Below are positions 1 to 9,347 of a DNA stretch of 64,000 nucleotides, piece by piece. The stretch's first letter is position 1. Each line of letters begins with the position of its first letter. The notes beneath the pieces were generated by a model. The model was not told the origin of the DNA and searched no databases. It was given only the letters and a program-made list of their open reading frames with translations. The DNA lies in the NCBI RefSeq assembly GCF_001854405.1, contig NZ_CP017718.1, positions 1,674,001 to 1,738,000 of the forward strand, written 5' to 3'. The DNA comes from Hyphomonas sp. Mor2 (GTDB lineage: Bacteria; Pseudomonadota; Alphaproteobacteria; Caulobacterales; Hyphomonadaceae). The translations under genes and the position numbers were made by a program.

Positions 1-1800
1 GTGATCTCGCCTTTGATAGCGGCCGTCGCCGTGGTGATTATTGTCTTTCTGCCGCTGTTTTCGCTGCAGGGCGTAGAGGGCAAAACATTCAGGCCGCTTG
101 CCGCTGCTGCTGCCCTCGCCATGACTGGGTCGCTCTTTTACGCAGTGCTGGTAGCTCCGGCGATGGCGTTTGGATTCATCAAACCCCTCAATCGAGATAT
201 GGGCGATGACGGTGGCAAAATTGCTAGCTTTGTAAAACCACTCGCGGGCTATTTTGTGCGGACGCGCTTCGCTGCAATCGCGCTGGCGGTTGGATTGCTG
301 GTCGTCGGAGGATTAGCCGGGTCTCGCCTTGGATCAGAATTCACGCCAGCGTTAGAAGAGGGCGATATTCTTTTGCGCGTCTCGATGGCGCCCTCGATAT
401 CACTGACCGAAGCACGCGAGACCTCTACAAGAGTAGAGCGGCGTTTGCTTCGTTCATTTCCAGAAATTGAATCGGTTGTGAGCCGCATCGGACGGGGAGA
501 GGTAGGTGCTCATGCCGACCCGGTAAATAGTATCGAGGCATTTGTGGCGCTCAAGCCAAGATCCGAATGGAGGAAAGGCCTTTCGCCGGACGATCTGCGA
601 GCGGAACTCTCTGAAAATCTTGGAGCATTCCCTGGTATACAGGTGAACATTGGGCAGCCTATTTCAATGTCCGTCGATGAATTGCTCACGGGTACAAAAG
701 CGCAACTTGCGGTAAAAATATTCGGGCCTGATGCAAATGTTCTTCTGTCAGGTTCGCAAAGCTTGCAGTCGATTCTTCAAAGCGTATCAGGCGCGAGCGA
801 TGTGCAAGCCGACCAGATTACCGGAGCGCCACAGCTTATCGTGTCCGTGGACCGCGCCGCTCTAGGACGCTACGGGCTGACGGTCGAAGATGCGCTAGAC
901 ACACTAAGTGCGGCAGTGGGGGGCGCGGAAGCTGGAGCGTTATTTGAAGGGGTTCGACAGTTTCCAGTTGTGGTCCGATTTGACGAGAACCGCCGCAACA
1001 GCCCCGAAGTGATCGGACGTTTGATTTTGAAGAGCGATAGTGGGGCGCAGGTGCCATTGTCTAGTGTGGCGGAGATCCGAGAAGTGATTGGTCCTCGTCA
1101 GATTACGCGAGAGAATGGTGAGCGATTTATCACTGTTCAACTAAATGTCCGGGGCCGTGATATTGGATCTTTCGTGTCTGATGCGCAAAGAGCGACAGAT
1201 GCAAGTCTCGATTTGCCGCCAGGCTACCGTGTGGAGTGGGGCGGTCAATTTGAGTTACAGCAACAGGCAAACGCGCGCTTCGCCGTCGTTATTCCGATAA
1301 CGCTGGGCATTGTTTTGCTAATCCTCCTTCTGGCGTTCGGTAGGGTGAAGTCTGCGGTTTTGATATTGCTGAACATTCCACTGGCTTTGACGGGTGGTGC
1401 GCTGGCGCTATGGCTCACGGGCTTACCAATTTCAGTACCTGCCACTGTGGGGTTCATCGCGTTGTTTGGTATCGCGCTTGGAAATGGAATGGTGCTTGTC
1501 AGTTTCATGGATGGTTTTGCTCGCCAAGGTCGTGATCGGGACGAGCTTGCCATTGAGGCTGCGGGATTGAGGGCTCGACCGGTATTGATGACAGCCATCA
1601 CGACAGCCCTCGGTTTGGCTCCCTTATTGTTCGCTACAGGAGTGGGTGCCGAAGTGCAGCGTCCGCTTGCGACCGTAGTGATGGGAGGACTCGTATCTTC
1701 GACGATACTCACCTTGCTTGTGCTTCCAGCTTTGCATTGCTGGTTTGCTCCGAACCAAGAACGCCATGCGTCTCCGATCAAACCTGTTCACGCAGAATAG
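1..1800 (+). CDS. Heavy-metal-type RND efflux permease, 3' part (CzcA/CusA-like)
   Basis: This is the C-terminal 599 residues of an inner-membrane proton-driven RND pump. The reading frame is open at base 1 and the first codon (GTG) aligns with an internal transmembrane stretch, so the gene starts upstream of the window; family members are about 1030 residues, so roughly 40 percent is missing. Visible parts are the hydrophobic helices at residues 1-60, the second periplasmic porter loop with the family-type string DELLTGTKAQLAVKIFG near residue 225, and the final membrane bundle from about residue 425 to 585. The metal-type (HME) assignment is by resemblance; the substrate cannot be told from this fragment. 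No partner gene follows it. Confidence 0.85.
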   Translation: MISPLIAAVAVVIIVFLPLFSLQGVEGKTFRPLAAAAALAMTGSLFYAVLVAPAMAFGFIKPLNRDMGDDGGKIASFVKPLAGYFVRTRFAAIALAVGLLVVGGLAGSRLGSEFTPALEEGDILLRVSMAPSISLTEARETSTRVERRLLRSFPEIESVVSRIGRGEVGAHADPVNSIEAFVALKPRSEWRKGLSPDDLRAELSENLGAFPGIQVNIGQPISMSVDELLTGTKAQLAVKIFGPDANVLLSGSQSLQSILQSVSGASDVQADQITGAPQLIVSVDRAALGRYGLTVEDALDTLSAAVGGAEAGALFEGVRQFPVVVRFDENRRNSPEVIGRLILKSDSGAQVPLSSVAEIREVIGPRQITRENGERFITVQLNVRGRDIGSFVSDAQRATDASLDLPPGYRVEWGGQFELQQQANARFAVVIPITLGIVLLILLLAFGRVKSAVLILLNIPLALTGGALALWLTGLPISVPATVGFIALFGIALGNGMVLVSFMDGFARQGRDRDELAIEAAGLRARPVLMTAITTALGLAPLLFATGVGAEVQRPLATVVMGGLVSSTILTLLVLPALHCWFAPNQERHASPIKPVHAE

Positions 1801-2291
1801 CGTGAATGCGCACAAGCTAAATTCAACGGGAGAATAGTTCACACCCCATTCACTAGACAGTGAGGTAAGATACCGAAACTCCAAGAAAGGGTCGCCGTAA
1901 ATTGGAGCAAAACCAATGCTCTAGTATGCGGCCCATTTTGACTTTGTGCCAGCTTGGACTCGGACCGTGCGGCCCATGGTCATAATGTCGTCGAGTTGCA
2001 TGAAGATCAAGCCTTTGGATTGGTGTTCAGTCGTTCGAGCGAAATCTTTCCGTGCCCGCCCCAAATTCTGTAGTTCAAATAACGCAAGATCGTCGCCCGG
2101 CGCACGGCAGAAACATTCCCTGAATCGGACATTAATCCTTGATATTTTGACACCCTATTTGCCGGACGACATGTAATATTCGCAGAGTGTACCGATATTC
2201 CGCAGCGGTACAGAGACAGCCGAAGTAGGCTTCCGGCGCATCGCGGATGAGTCCCTGCTGAGCTTAATCGGACGCGCCAAAGAGTTCCAAT
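1801..2291. other. Gene-poor interval between the RND gene and the ATPase gene
   Basis: About 490 bases separate the convergent ends of the RND permease and the minus-strand ATPase. Only short ORFs with arginine/serine-rich, unrecognisable translations occur here, and I see no ribosome-binding site that would support one. A plus-strand stretch near 2209-2290 is open in one frame (begins GTETAEVGFRRIADE) but has no start codon, so it may be the remnant of a lost gene. I see no clear terminator. Confidence 0.4.
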
Positions 2292-4994
2292 TCAAAGTAG
2301 GATTGCTTCCACGCCTTTTTCGTACTTACGCCCTTTTCGAAGCTTGCTTCTGCGTTCAGTAGCAATCTTGGCGAGTTCCTTGAGGGCTTCTATGTCCTGC
2401 ACGATCTGGTCTGTTGTTGGGAGTTCTGGCGGCAAGTCCTCTGCGGGATCATGTCCAGAATAATGGGAACATCTCTTCATTCCCTCGAATATCAGCGGAT
2501 AGTCATTCGGCGGATCAATACATGCTTCTTCAAGACGTTGCGTCATTATTTCCGGCCTGAATCTCTGAACAACACGGTTTAAAAGTATTTCCTCTACAAT
2601 TCTCTCCCATGTATCACGCATCTGGGTGTATAGGCCGACGACTGGCTTCCTAAGATTTTCATCAGTGTGGTCATATCCTGACTCATTGAGGCGCTTATTA
2701 TCACTTTCTATTTCTTTGAGCCGTTCGGACACATTTTTCATCTGCCTCGGCTTTTGTGCATCGTCGATAATACCGAAGTGGTTTTCACCAATACTACTCA
2801 TCCATTCTTCGTGACAGGCGACGCGAAGCCGCCGCGCTTCCGCATTAAGCATGTGATGAAATAGAATATTGTGTGTAAACACGACCACCTGACGGCCCTT
2901 GGCTGCTTCTTCAGCTAACCGACTCGCGACAGATTGCATGCGTGAGTGGTCTAGCGATGAGACCGGATCGTCCACGACGATTCCATGATCTCGCCCGATC
3001 TCTTCGAGCTCCGCCAAGAAACAGGCGAGCGCCAACCCACGCTGTTCCCCTTCGCTCAACACTTCGCTGTTATTAGCGACTCGCTGTTGGGCCGACAAAG
3101 CCACTTCGACAATACTATTCCCCAAATCGCCGCGATCATTGAGGTCAACCGGAATATGCGTAAGATTCAATGCGGACAATTCATCCCTGAGCGCGTCCTT
3201 AAGAGACGGCGTGAGCAGTTTTCGGCGACGAGCCGTAATTTGACGGGTGATGGGGGTTAGCTGGCAAAGGGCCCTGCAAGCGCCTATTTTGAGCCTTTCT
3301 TCAAGTTTGGCCCGTCGATCGAGGACTACAGCAATATCCTGGCAGAGCTTTTTGCAATCGTTCAATTCAGCAATTTGCAGAGCCCTCTTTTTTGCTTCCT
3401 TATCGTCAGCGGCAAGCCGGTCGAATTCTTCGCTTTCCTCATCTAGTTTCTTTTCGTCGGCGGAAATCGAATCGACGGGTGAGTCCGGGAGGGGCTCAAG
3501 TTTATCAAGCTTCGTGTAGTCCTGTTCCTCCAGCGCCTTCTTGAGAATCGTCAGGCGAGCGTTAGCCTTTTCGAAATACTCGCCAATCTTCTCTGCGAAT
3601 GCCTTCCTCTCGTCGTTTAACGCGCTAAAGCCCGCGATCAGCGTGCCAACTTCTGCCTTGGACTTGATGCTGTAATTTGAAACTAGGGCTGCCGCCTGTT
3701 CGAAAGCTGTTTTGGCTGTGGCCGCATCCACAGCGGCTCGATCCTCCAGGTACTCCTCGAAAGCTTTCAATCGAGCGGACGCATCATCGTTCAATTCCTG
3801 CTGACACAGGACGCATCGACCGGCGGTCGAAATCGGCGGAGGATCGCTTTCGGGAAAAACTTCCAGTGCAAATTCCCGTGCATATCTCAGCATCTGGCCC
3901 CATGTCTCTGAGCCAATATCGGGTATCGGCTGTCCTTTAAACAGATCGCTGGCTGCTCCCTCTGCCGCCTCGCGTTTGCGCACGGCATCTTTCTGCTTTT
4001 CCGATAGGGATTCAATCGCCGTATCTCCAATCTTGCTCTCGCACTCTGAGATATTGCCCCGCACTGTTCCCAATGCCTGCTTGGCTTCACGGCGCAAACG
4101 CGCCATGGCAGTAGGATCGTTCTTAGATTCTTTGATCAGGCGATCCAGCTCAGCCTGCGCCTCATCCGTCCAAACGGCGTGCTTCTCGATGTGTTCTTTG
4201 TACGGCAAATCTGAAAGCACTGTTTCGGGAATCAGTTTTGCCAGAACGCCTGATACTGCCGTACCATCGTTAAAACCGGTAGGCAGCGGGACCCGAATTT
4301 CATTATTAAGCGCATCTTCCCTTGTTTTAAATTCGCCATCCAAGCCGCGCGCCGCAAGGCCAAGCTTGTTCAAAAGGTCCAACTCGTAGGGTAGAAACTC
4401 GATCTTGCGTTCTTTATCGACGTAAACTCTCGCGGAAGCCGTGTCGAACACGGAAATCCGGGCGAGTTCCGATGGCGGTTGTTTATCACCGCGCCAAACT
4501 ATCTCCTTCTTCTTTTGCTCGTCGCCGCCGACACGAAAGCCAATCCCCACCTCCGCCGGCGACGCGGGAGCATCGTCGTAGACATTGCCCCGCAACTTGT
4601 CTGGTTCCAGGGAGCGGCACATTTGCTTTATGATGCGGCAATACCCGCTTTTGCCCGATCCATTGGGACCGTAGATCAGTGTAATCCCGTTCACTGCGAA
4701 GCGGATTGGCGATTGGTCTGATTCAAGCCGATCCACATGCTTCACAGGTCCAAGAGAAGCCAGAACTGTTTTGGGAGCGTTACTGGATGCCTCAGAGAGG
4801 TGATCTTTGGCTAAGGTCTCCAGCTCGGGAAGCTCGTCCTCGGAAAGCTTCTGGGACACTTCGATATGCTTTTGCAATACCGAAAGGTCATCTTCGGTAA
4901 GCTCTCCGTGTTCCGCAAGGCGACGCAAAGCGTCTCTCTGCCAAGTCGGCCGATTTTCCTTGAACGCCCAATCTAGCAATTCTTCGAATGGCAA
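2292..4994 (-). CDS. RloC/AAA_13-like ABC ATPase with CxxC hook
   Basis: A 900-residue SMC/ABC-type ATPase. Walker A GPNGSGKS is at residues 109-116; a coiled-coil-rich middle holds a single CVLC motif at 394-397, placed like the zinc hook of Rad50 and RloC; the ABC signature (LSEGEQRG) and Walker B (GIVVDDPVSSLDH) lie at about 655-700. The C-terminal region keeps R793-x3-E797 and H844/H848, an order recalling the Arg-Glu-His triad of the PrrC/RloC anticodon nucleases. That nuclease assignment is my inference. It is the last gene of a minus-strand run behind the Rad50-like gene (69-base gap), with a purine-rich GGAAAGGGGAAAA stretch before ATG. Expected to act in the cytoplasm, in phage defence or DNA-damage response. 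A plain AAA_13 ATPase of unknown function is the alternative. Confidence 0.75.
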   Translation of the reverse strand: MPFEELLDWAFKENRPTWQRDALRRLAEHGELTEDDLSVLQKHIEVSQKLSEDELPELETLAKDHLSEASSNAPKTVLASLGPVKHVDRLESDQSPIRFAVNGITLIYGPNGSGKSGYCRIIKQMCRSLEPDKLRGNVYDDAPASPAEVGIGFRVGGDEQKKKEIVWRGDKQPPSELARISVFDTASARVYVDKERKIEFLPYELDLLNKLGLAARGLDGEFKTREDALNNEIRVPLPTGFNDGTAVSGVLAKLIPETVLSDLPYKEHIEKHAVWTDEAQAELDRLIKESKNDPTAMARLRREAKQALGTVRGNISECESKIGDTAIESLSEKQKDAVRKREAAEGAASDLFKGQPIPDIGSETWGQMLRYAREFALEVFPESDPPPISTAGRCVLCQQELNDDASARLKAFEEYLEDRAAVDAATAKTAFEQAAALVSNYSIKSKAEVGTLIAGFSALNDERKAFAEKIGEYFEKANARLTILKKALEEQDYTKLDKLEPLPDSPVDSISADEKKLDEESEEFDRLAADDKEAKKRALQIAELNDCKKLCQDIAVVLDRRAKLEERLKIGACRALCQLTPITRQITARRRKLLTPSLKDALRDELSALNLTHIPVDLNDRGDLGNSIVEVALSAQQRVANNSEVLSEGEQRGLALACFLAELEEIGRDHGIVVDDPVSSLDHSRMQSVASRLAEEAAKGRQVVVFTHNILFHHMLNAEARRLRVACHEEWMSSIGENHFGIIDDAQKPRQMKNVSERLKEIESDNKRLNESGYDHTDENLRKPVVGLYTQMRDTWERIVEEILLNRVVQRFRPEIMTQRLEEACIDPPNDYPLIFEGMKRCSHYSGHDPAEDLPPELPTTDQIVQDIEALKELAKIATERRSKLRKGRKYEKGVEAILL

Positions 4995-5063
4995 GATTTT
5001 CCCCTTTCCGGCATCAATTTGCGCAGATCGGCACTCAACCCGGCGCTAAATCAATTCAATACC

Positions 5064-7772
5064 TCATGCTGAAACCAATTCTTCGCCGCTCGCAGTTTTC
5101 AAGGACAACTGGCGACCGCCAATACCCTCGAAAAGTTGCTCACGACACGTAAGTACGATGATCTGAACTTGCTGACCGACCATGTTCAGGATATCGAACA
5201 TGCGGCCCATTCTCCGATCATCGGAAAACACCAACGCATCATCCAGGACGACGGTGGCGGGATGGCCTTGCTCGACAAGCATCTCGGCAAAAGCGAGACG
5301 AACGAGAACAGCGATTTGCTCCTGCGTGCCCATGCTCAGGTGTTCGAAAGATTCTTCGTAGCCGTTCTCGCGGACGACACCGACGATATGCAGGTTCTCG
5401 TCAATCGCGATCTCTGCGCCGGGAAACAGGAGCTGCAAGTAGGGACGAACCCGTTTCAGCACCGGCGAAAGATAGCGCTCTTTCGCCTCTGTCTCGGCTG
5501 AACGTAGTGTCGATAGTAACAGTGAGAGTGCGGCTACCTCGCGCTGGGAGCGTTGACGCTGGTCGTCGGCCAACTCAAACTCGCGTGCTTTCTGCTGAAT
5601 GGCCTCGTCGAGGCCAGCGCCTTCAAGAGCTTCAATGTGTGACTTCAGCCCGACCACCTTCTCTTTCAGTTCAGAACGCTTGTCGCGACGCTCTTGGAGC
5701 GCTGTTTCCAACCGCGAAATCCGCGCTTCTAGTTGCGGCAACGTCTCGCCCTCACGCTGTCCTTCAAGCTCCGAGACAGCCTTCTGCTGGTCCGCGAGCG
5801 CCTTGCCAGCGGTCGTCACACCGGCCTCAAGATCATCATCTGAAACCTGGTCTTCCGCTACAGCCAGTCCCCTCTCCAGCTTATCGAGGCGTTCCTTCCC
5901 ATCGTCATATCGTGTTTTCACACTTCCCAACTCAGTCTGGACACGGCCCATCTCGTCTTCCGGCCCGCCAAGGGCCGCTCGGGCGGTGGTCTGGGTCTCC
6001 CTAGCTTCCTTCGCACTTTCCAGAGCGGCGGCGAGGGTCTGATCTGCTTCTTTCTCCGATGGCAAGCCCTCGATCCCAAGATCGCTCAGCTCCCGTTCGA
6101 GAATGGCCTTCAGGCCAACAATGTGGTCGGCAAGCGGCTCCGCACCGGCGTCGTAGTCATCCGTTTCCGGCGCATGCAACTCGGCTTCCTGCCGGGCAAG
6201 CTCCGCATTTCGCAGGAGCCTCTCGCGCTTCGCAAGTTGTTCCTCAGCAGCATCAACCGATTTGACGCCGCACTCTTCAAGCGCGGCTTTGAGAGCGTCA
6301 TTCGCTTCGCGCTGTTGTGCGATGAGGCTATCCCGGTCCTTGATCGCAGGCTGAACAGAAATGCTGCCGTATTCGGGGATGGTGACCGTTGTCGCTTCAA
6401 CCGCTTCCACCGATGTCTGACCGAGCGCAAGGGCCGCACCATCGACCTCTAAGGTGGACAACCGGTCTGAAGGCATATCGAACGCAACGAGGGTCGCGGC
6501 GGCAGAAAGGCGGGATCGCGCAGTTTCCAATTTCTTCGCCGCATCTCGTATCGTTTCAATATTCTCGTCAGTTACGAGAATGGCCGCTGCGCCCTGTTGG
6601 GCAGCCCTTTGCTTCTTTTCGGCCTCGTGTGCATTCTCGTACCGCTCCTGAAGCTCACGAATGCGGCCCTCGCGTTGAACGGCAGTGAGAACGCGGCGGG
6701 CCATCGACATAGTCTTATCCGCGTCGGTGACGGCATCCTCGGCCTCATTCGCATCTTTGCGAAGCCCCTCGACTTGTTTCCTCAGCTCCTGATTTTTCTC
6801 GCGAACCTCGTCGAGCTTCTCCTTCGCCGCTTCAACCGCCTTGGCGTCGGTCGTGATCTGTTCTTTCATAGCGCGACGCTCGGCAAGGGCCTGTTCGGCT
6901 TGTTCCAGATTCCGCTTTTTCAGCTCAACATCCGTCGCCGCTGCCTCAATTCGTGATTCCAGCTTGACAAGCTCACCATGTCGGCTCCGCGCTGCGTTCA
7001 GCTCCTCCTTGTCCTTCTGGTCTTGCGCTCCCGATGAAAGACGCGCGAGCGTCCCCTGTGCGGCTTCCAGGTCTTCCATAGTGTTGGAGAGATCACTGCG
7101 GCGGTTTTGCAGCCCTTCGAGATCGGAACGCAGAGTCTCCACTTCGTCAATCAGCTCCTTGTAATCCCCGCGTGGCCTGCCGGTCGACGTGACAAGTTCG
7201 GAGAGCTGTTTGTCCACTGCGTCGGGCAAGGCCCTTCCTCGCCTGCCTCCCAGAACCTCGCCGACTTCCGACTCCAGTGCGCTGTGAAGGTTTGAGCGCG
7301 CGCTGTCAGGGAGATCCAACGCGCCAAAGGACTGGCCTTGCTGAACCCAGAGCACATTCCACATACCGAGGGTCTCGGGCTTCGCACCCGTCTTGCCGGG
7401 TTCGTCGAACCCGAGAAGATCGCGCAACGTTTGTTCCGCTTCATCGCCCTCCAGCTTTCGTCCGTCCGGGCAGAACAGGTGAGCGTAGGGCTTCTTAACG
7501 AACCGCTTCCTGATCCGATATGTCCCGTCGTCGACCTCGAATGCGAGTTCGACGACGGGTGCGGCCTGATTCCTGTCATTCTGTAGCGCTGTAATCGGCT
7601 GCGCCTTGGAGCTGTACTTCTCAAACAGCGCAGCGCGTAGCGCATCGAGCAGCGTTGACTTCCCCATTTCGTTGGGGCCGACGATGACGTTCAGGCCGTC
7701 GCCAATGTCGTCGAGACACATCGGCGTGGTGAACTTCTTGAACTGATTGACAGCGATGGAGCGAATCTTCAT
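5064..7772 (-). CDS. Rad50/SbcC/YhaN-like ATPase without visible zinc hook
   Basis: A 902-residue SMC-like ATPase, expected partner of the phosphoesterase encoded just upstream in the same operon (4-base overlap). Residues 32-40 are the Walker A (GPNEMGKST); a WVQQGQ Q-loop follows near residue 145; long heptad-rich coiled coils occupy about 185-730; the signature LSMGTQEQ and Walker B TVVLDDALVFSDD are near the C-terminus. Rad50 and SbcC carry a CxxC hook at the coiled-coil apex. Here the apex region has only isolated cysteines, as in the Bacillus YhaN type. Together with the Mre11-like protein it should form a nuclease complex that processes DNA ends or hairpins. The ATPase call is firm; the exact subfamily is less certain. 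Confidence 0.85.
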   Translation of the reverse strand: MKIRSIAVNQFKKFTTPMCLDDIGDGLNVIVGPNEMGKSTLLDALRAALFEKYSSKAQPITALQNDRNQAAPVVELAFEVDDGTYRIRKRFVKKPYAHLFCPDGRKLEGDEAEQTLRDLLGFDEPGKTGAKPETLGMWNVLWVQQGQSFGALDLPDSARSNLHSALESEVGEVLGGRRGRALPDAVDKQLSELVTSTGRPRGDYKELIDEVETLRSDLEGLQNRRSDLSNTMEDLEAAQGTLARLSSGAQDQKDKEELNAARSRHGELVKLESRIEAAATDVELKKRNLEQAEQALAERRAMKEQITTDAKAVEAAKEKLDEVREKNQELRKQVEGLRKDANEAEDAVTDADKTMSMARRVLTAVQREGRIRELQERYENAHEAEKKQRAAQQGAAAILVTDENIETIRDAAKKLETARSRLSAAATLVAFDMPSDRLSTLEVDGAALALGQTSVEAVEATTVTIPEYGSISVQPAIKDRDSLIAQQREANDALKAALEECGVKSVDAAEEQLAKRERLLRNAELARQEAELHAPETDDYDAGAEPLADHIVGLKAILERELSDLGIEGLPSEKEADQTLAAALESAKEARETQTTARAALGGPEDEMGRVQTELGSVKTRYDDGKERLDKLERGLAVAEDQVSDDDLEAGVTTAGKALADQQKAVSELEGQREGETLPQLEARISRLETALQERRDKRSELKEKVVGLKSHIEALEGAGLDEAIQQKAREFELADDQRQRSQREVAALSLLLSTLRSAETEAKERYLSPVLKRVRPYLQLLFPGAEIAIDENLHIVGVVRENGYEESFEHLSMGTQEQIAVLVRLAFAEMLVEQGHPATVVLDDALVFSDDRRMGRMFDILNMVGQQVQIIVLTCREQLFEGIGGRQLSLKTASGEELVSA

Positions 7773-8911
7773 TGGCTCCTCGTCTTCAATTTCATGTGCT
7801 CGACATATAGCCGCTGGAGCGCCAGCGCCGCGATTTCGTGTTCGGGATCGCTCATGTCCTCGGCCTTCTGCTTCAGGACATCGGCGGCGGTTCGCACGAA
7901 GCCGCCCCGGTCGATCTGATCAAGGTCCTCTTCGCTGGGACTCTGGAAGAGGCGCGTATCGTCAACCCGCAGATAACAGAAGGCCGCCGAAACCTGATCT
8001 ACGATCTGTTCCTCAAAATATTGGCGATCCTGAAGTGAGACCGCACCCTCGACAAAAAGGCGCACCAGTATCCGGTTCAGGTCGTCTCCACTGCCGCGCA
8101 GGGTCGTAACGAGAGCATCAACTTCTTCACGACTGTTGATCTGCTCGCGAAACGTCATCCACTGGTAATGGCCGGTTTTGACCTGTGTAACGACTGGCGC
8201 AGCATCAGCACTCTCGATTTCGACCAGAAGCGCCTGACCGCCGCCTTCGACATCAAAGGCATCGGTTTCGTGGGTGCCGCTGTACCAAACCCTGTCACTG
8301 ATCTTCTTCTGTCCGTGCCAATCGCCCAGAGCCAGATAGGCGAGCCCCGCCGAATTCGGCCTTTCCGGATTTATGTAGTTCGGAACGTCCTTGTCATCGG
8401 AACCGAAGGCCGTGACGGTGCCATGCGCGAGACCTATCCGGATAATCCCGTCCGGAGTCTCTGCATCGCCCATATACGCCGTGGGGTCCTGAAGCGTGCG
8501 TCGATACTGTAGCGGTGCCGGAAGCACTGCGAAGCCGTCGCTTTCGAATATCTTCGGCTCAGACGTGAGGTGGAGGATCACATTGTCCGGCACGCCTCGT
8601 CGCAAGAGCTGATCCCAGAGGCCGTGCGGCCGATGCGGGTCGTGGTTTCCGGGCATGAGATGCCACGTCACCTTCTCAAACTTCCGCATACGTTCCAGCG
8701 GCTGATTAAGCGAGCGCGGCGACAAGGCCTCCATGTCGTAGACATCACCGGCAACCAGAACATGATCGGCACCGTGTTCAACGGCGAGTTCCCCCAGCCG
8801 GGTGATCGCAGCAAGACGCGCCTCCTGAAGCAGCCCCATCGTGCCGTCATCGACAAAGCGATACACCTTGCCGATCTGCCAATCTGATGAATGTATGATC
8901 CTAAGAGGCAT
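7769..8911 (-). CDS. Mre11/SbcD/YhaO-like metallophosphoesterase (DNA exonuclease)
   Basis: A 380-residue calcineurin-like phosphoesterase, first gene of the minus-strand nuclease operon. Metal-binding motifs are visible in order: SSDWQIG at residues 8-14 (motif I), AGDVYD, PGNHDP, AHGTV and GDWHGQ. Motif I reads D-W-Q rather than the usual D-x-H, a variant shared as far as I recall by some bacterial Mre11-like families, so it is probably not inactivating. The protein is shorter than E. coli SbcD. It should cut DNA ends in complex with the downstream ATPase, whose start overlaps its stop. No strong ribosome-binding site precedes the ATG; a TTGCC/GGCAA inverted repeat lies 23-37 bases upstream. 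Confidence 0.85.
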   Translation of the reverse strand: MPLRIIHSSDWQIGKVYRFVDDGTMGLLQEARLAAITRLGELAVEHGADHVLVAGDVYDMEALSPRSLNQPLERMRKFEKVTWHLMPGNHDPHRPHGLWDQLLRRGVPDNVILHLTSEPKIFESDGFAVLPAPLQYRRTLQDPTAYMGDAETPDGIIRIGLAHGTVTAFGSDDKDVPNYINPERPNSAGLAYLALGDWHGQKKISDRVWYSGTHETDAFDVEGGGQALLVEIESADAAPVVTQVKTGHYQWMTFREQINSREEVDALVTTLRGSGDDLNRILVRLFVEGAVSLQDRQYFEEQIVDQVSAAFCYLRVDDTRLFQSPSEEDLDQIDRGGFVRTAADVLKQKAEDMSDPEHEIAALALQRLYVEHMKLKTRSQ

Positions 8912-9347
8912 AGGTGTATTTCACATCAGTAAATTGCCAAATCGGCAAACTCATGTTTGGTTGCTATCAAAATTATTCAGGCAAATAAAGAATTCGATTC
9001 TTCTGTAATTCCATCATTAATCAATGCCTTGGCTCCATATTTATTGATGATTTTTGTGCCAACACCCAATTTTCGGATGCCTCCTTTTGCCCGCGTTTCA
9101 GTCAGTCGGCGCGTCTTACGCGGGCGGCTAAAACTCGCCAAAGGCAGACACTTGACTACATGGTCTGGATGACCGCAATCGGCGCAATATGAGACGGACG
9201 AAAATTAAAGTGGTGCCGCCAAGACGGGTAACAAGCGGTCAGAGCAAAGTGTGTTGCGAACGTCATAAACGAGCGCTTTTGGTACTTAGGGACCCTTTGA
9301 TCTCAATATCATCCCTCACGAACGCGGCTGGACATCTCACGTCACTC
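8912..9347. other. Intergenic region between the nuclease operon and marR
   Basis: About 435 bases with no supportable gene. It holds two inverted repeats. TTGCC-N5-GGCAA at 8934-8948 lies just upstream of the minus-strand nuclease operon and may be an operator or part of its promoter. GCCCGCGT-N21-ACGCGGGC at 9089-9125 could form a loose hairpin. The left third is clearly AT-rich. I recognise no RNA gene. Confidence 0.4.

Noticed and set aside
1245-1884. Long minus-strand ORFs inside the first RND gene
   Set aside because: Shadows of the plus-strand coding frame; no family pattern.
1946-2176. 76-residue ORF on the plus strand downstream of the RND gene
   Set aside because: Arginine- and serine-rich, no ribosome-binding site and no recognisable pattern; treated as chance or remnant.
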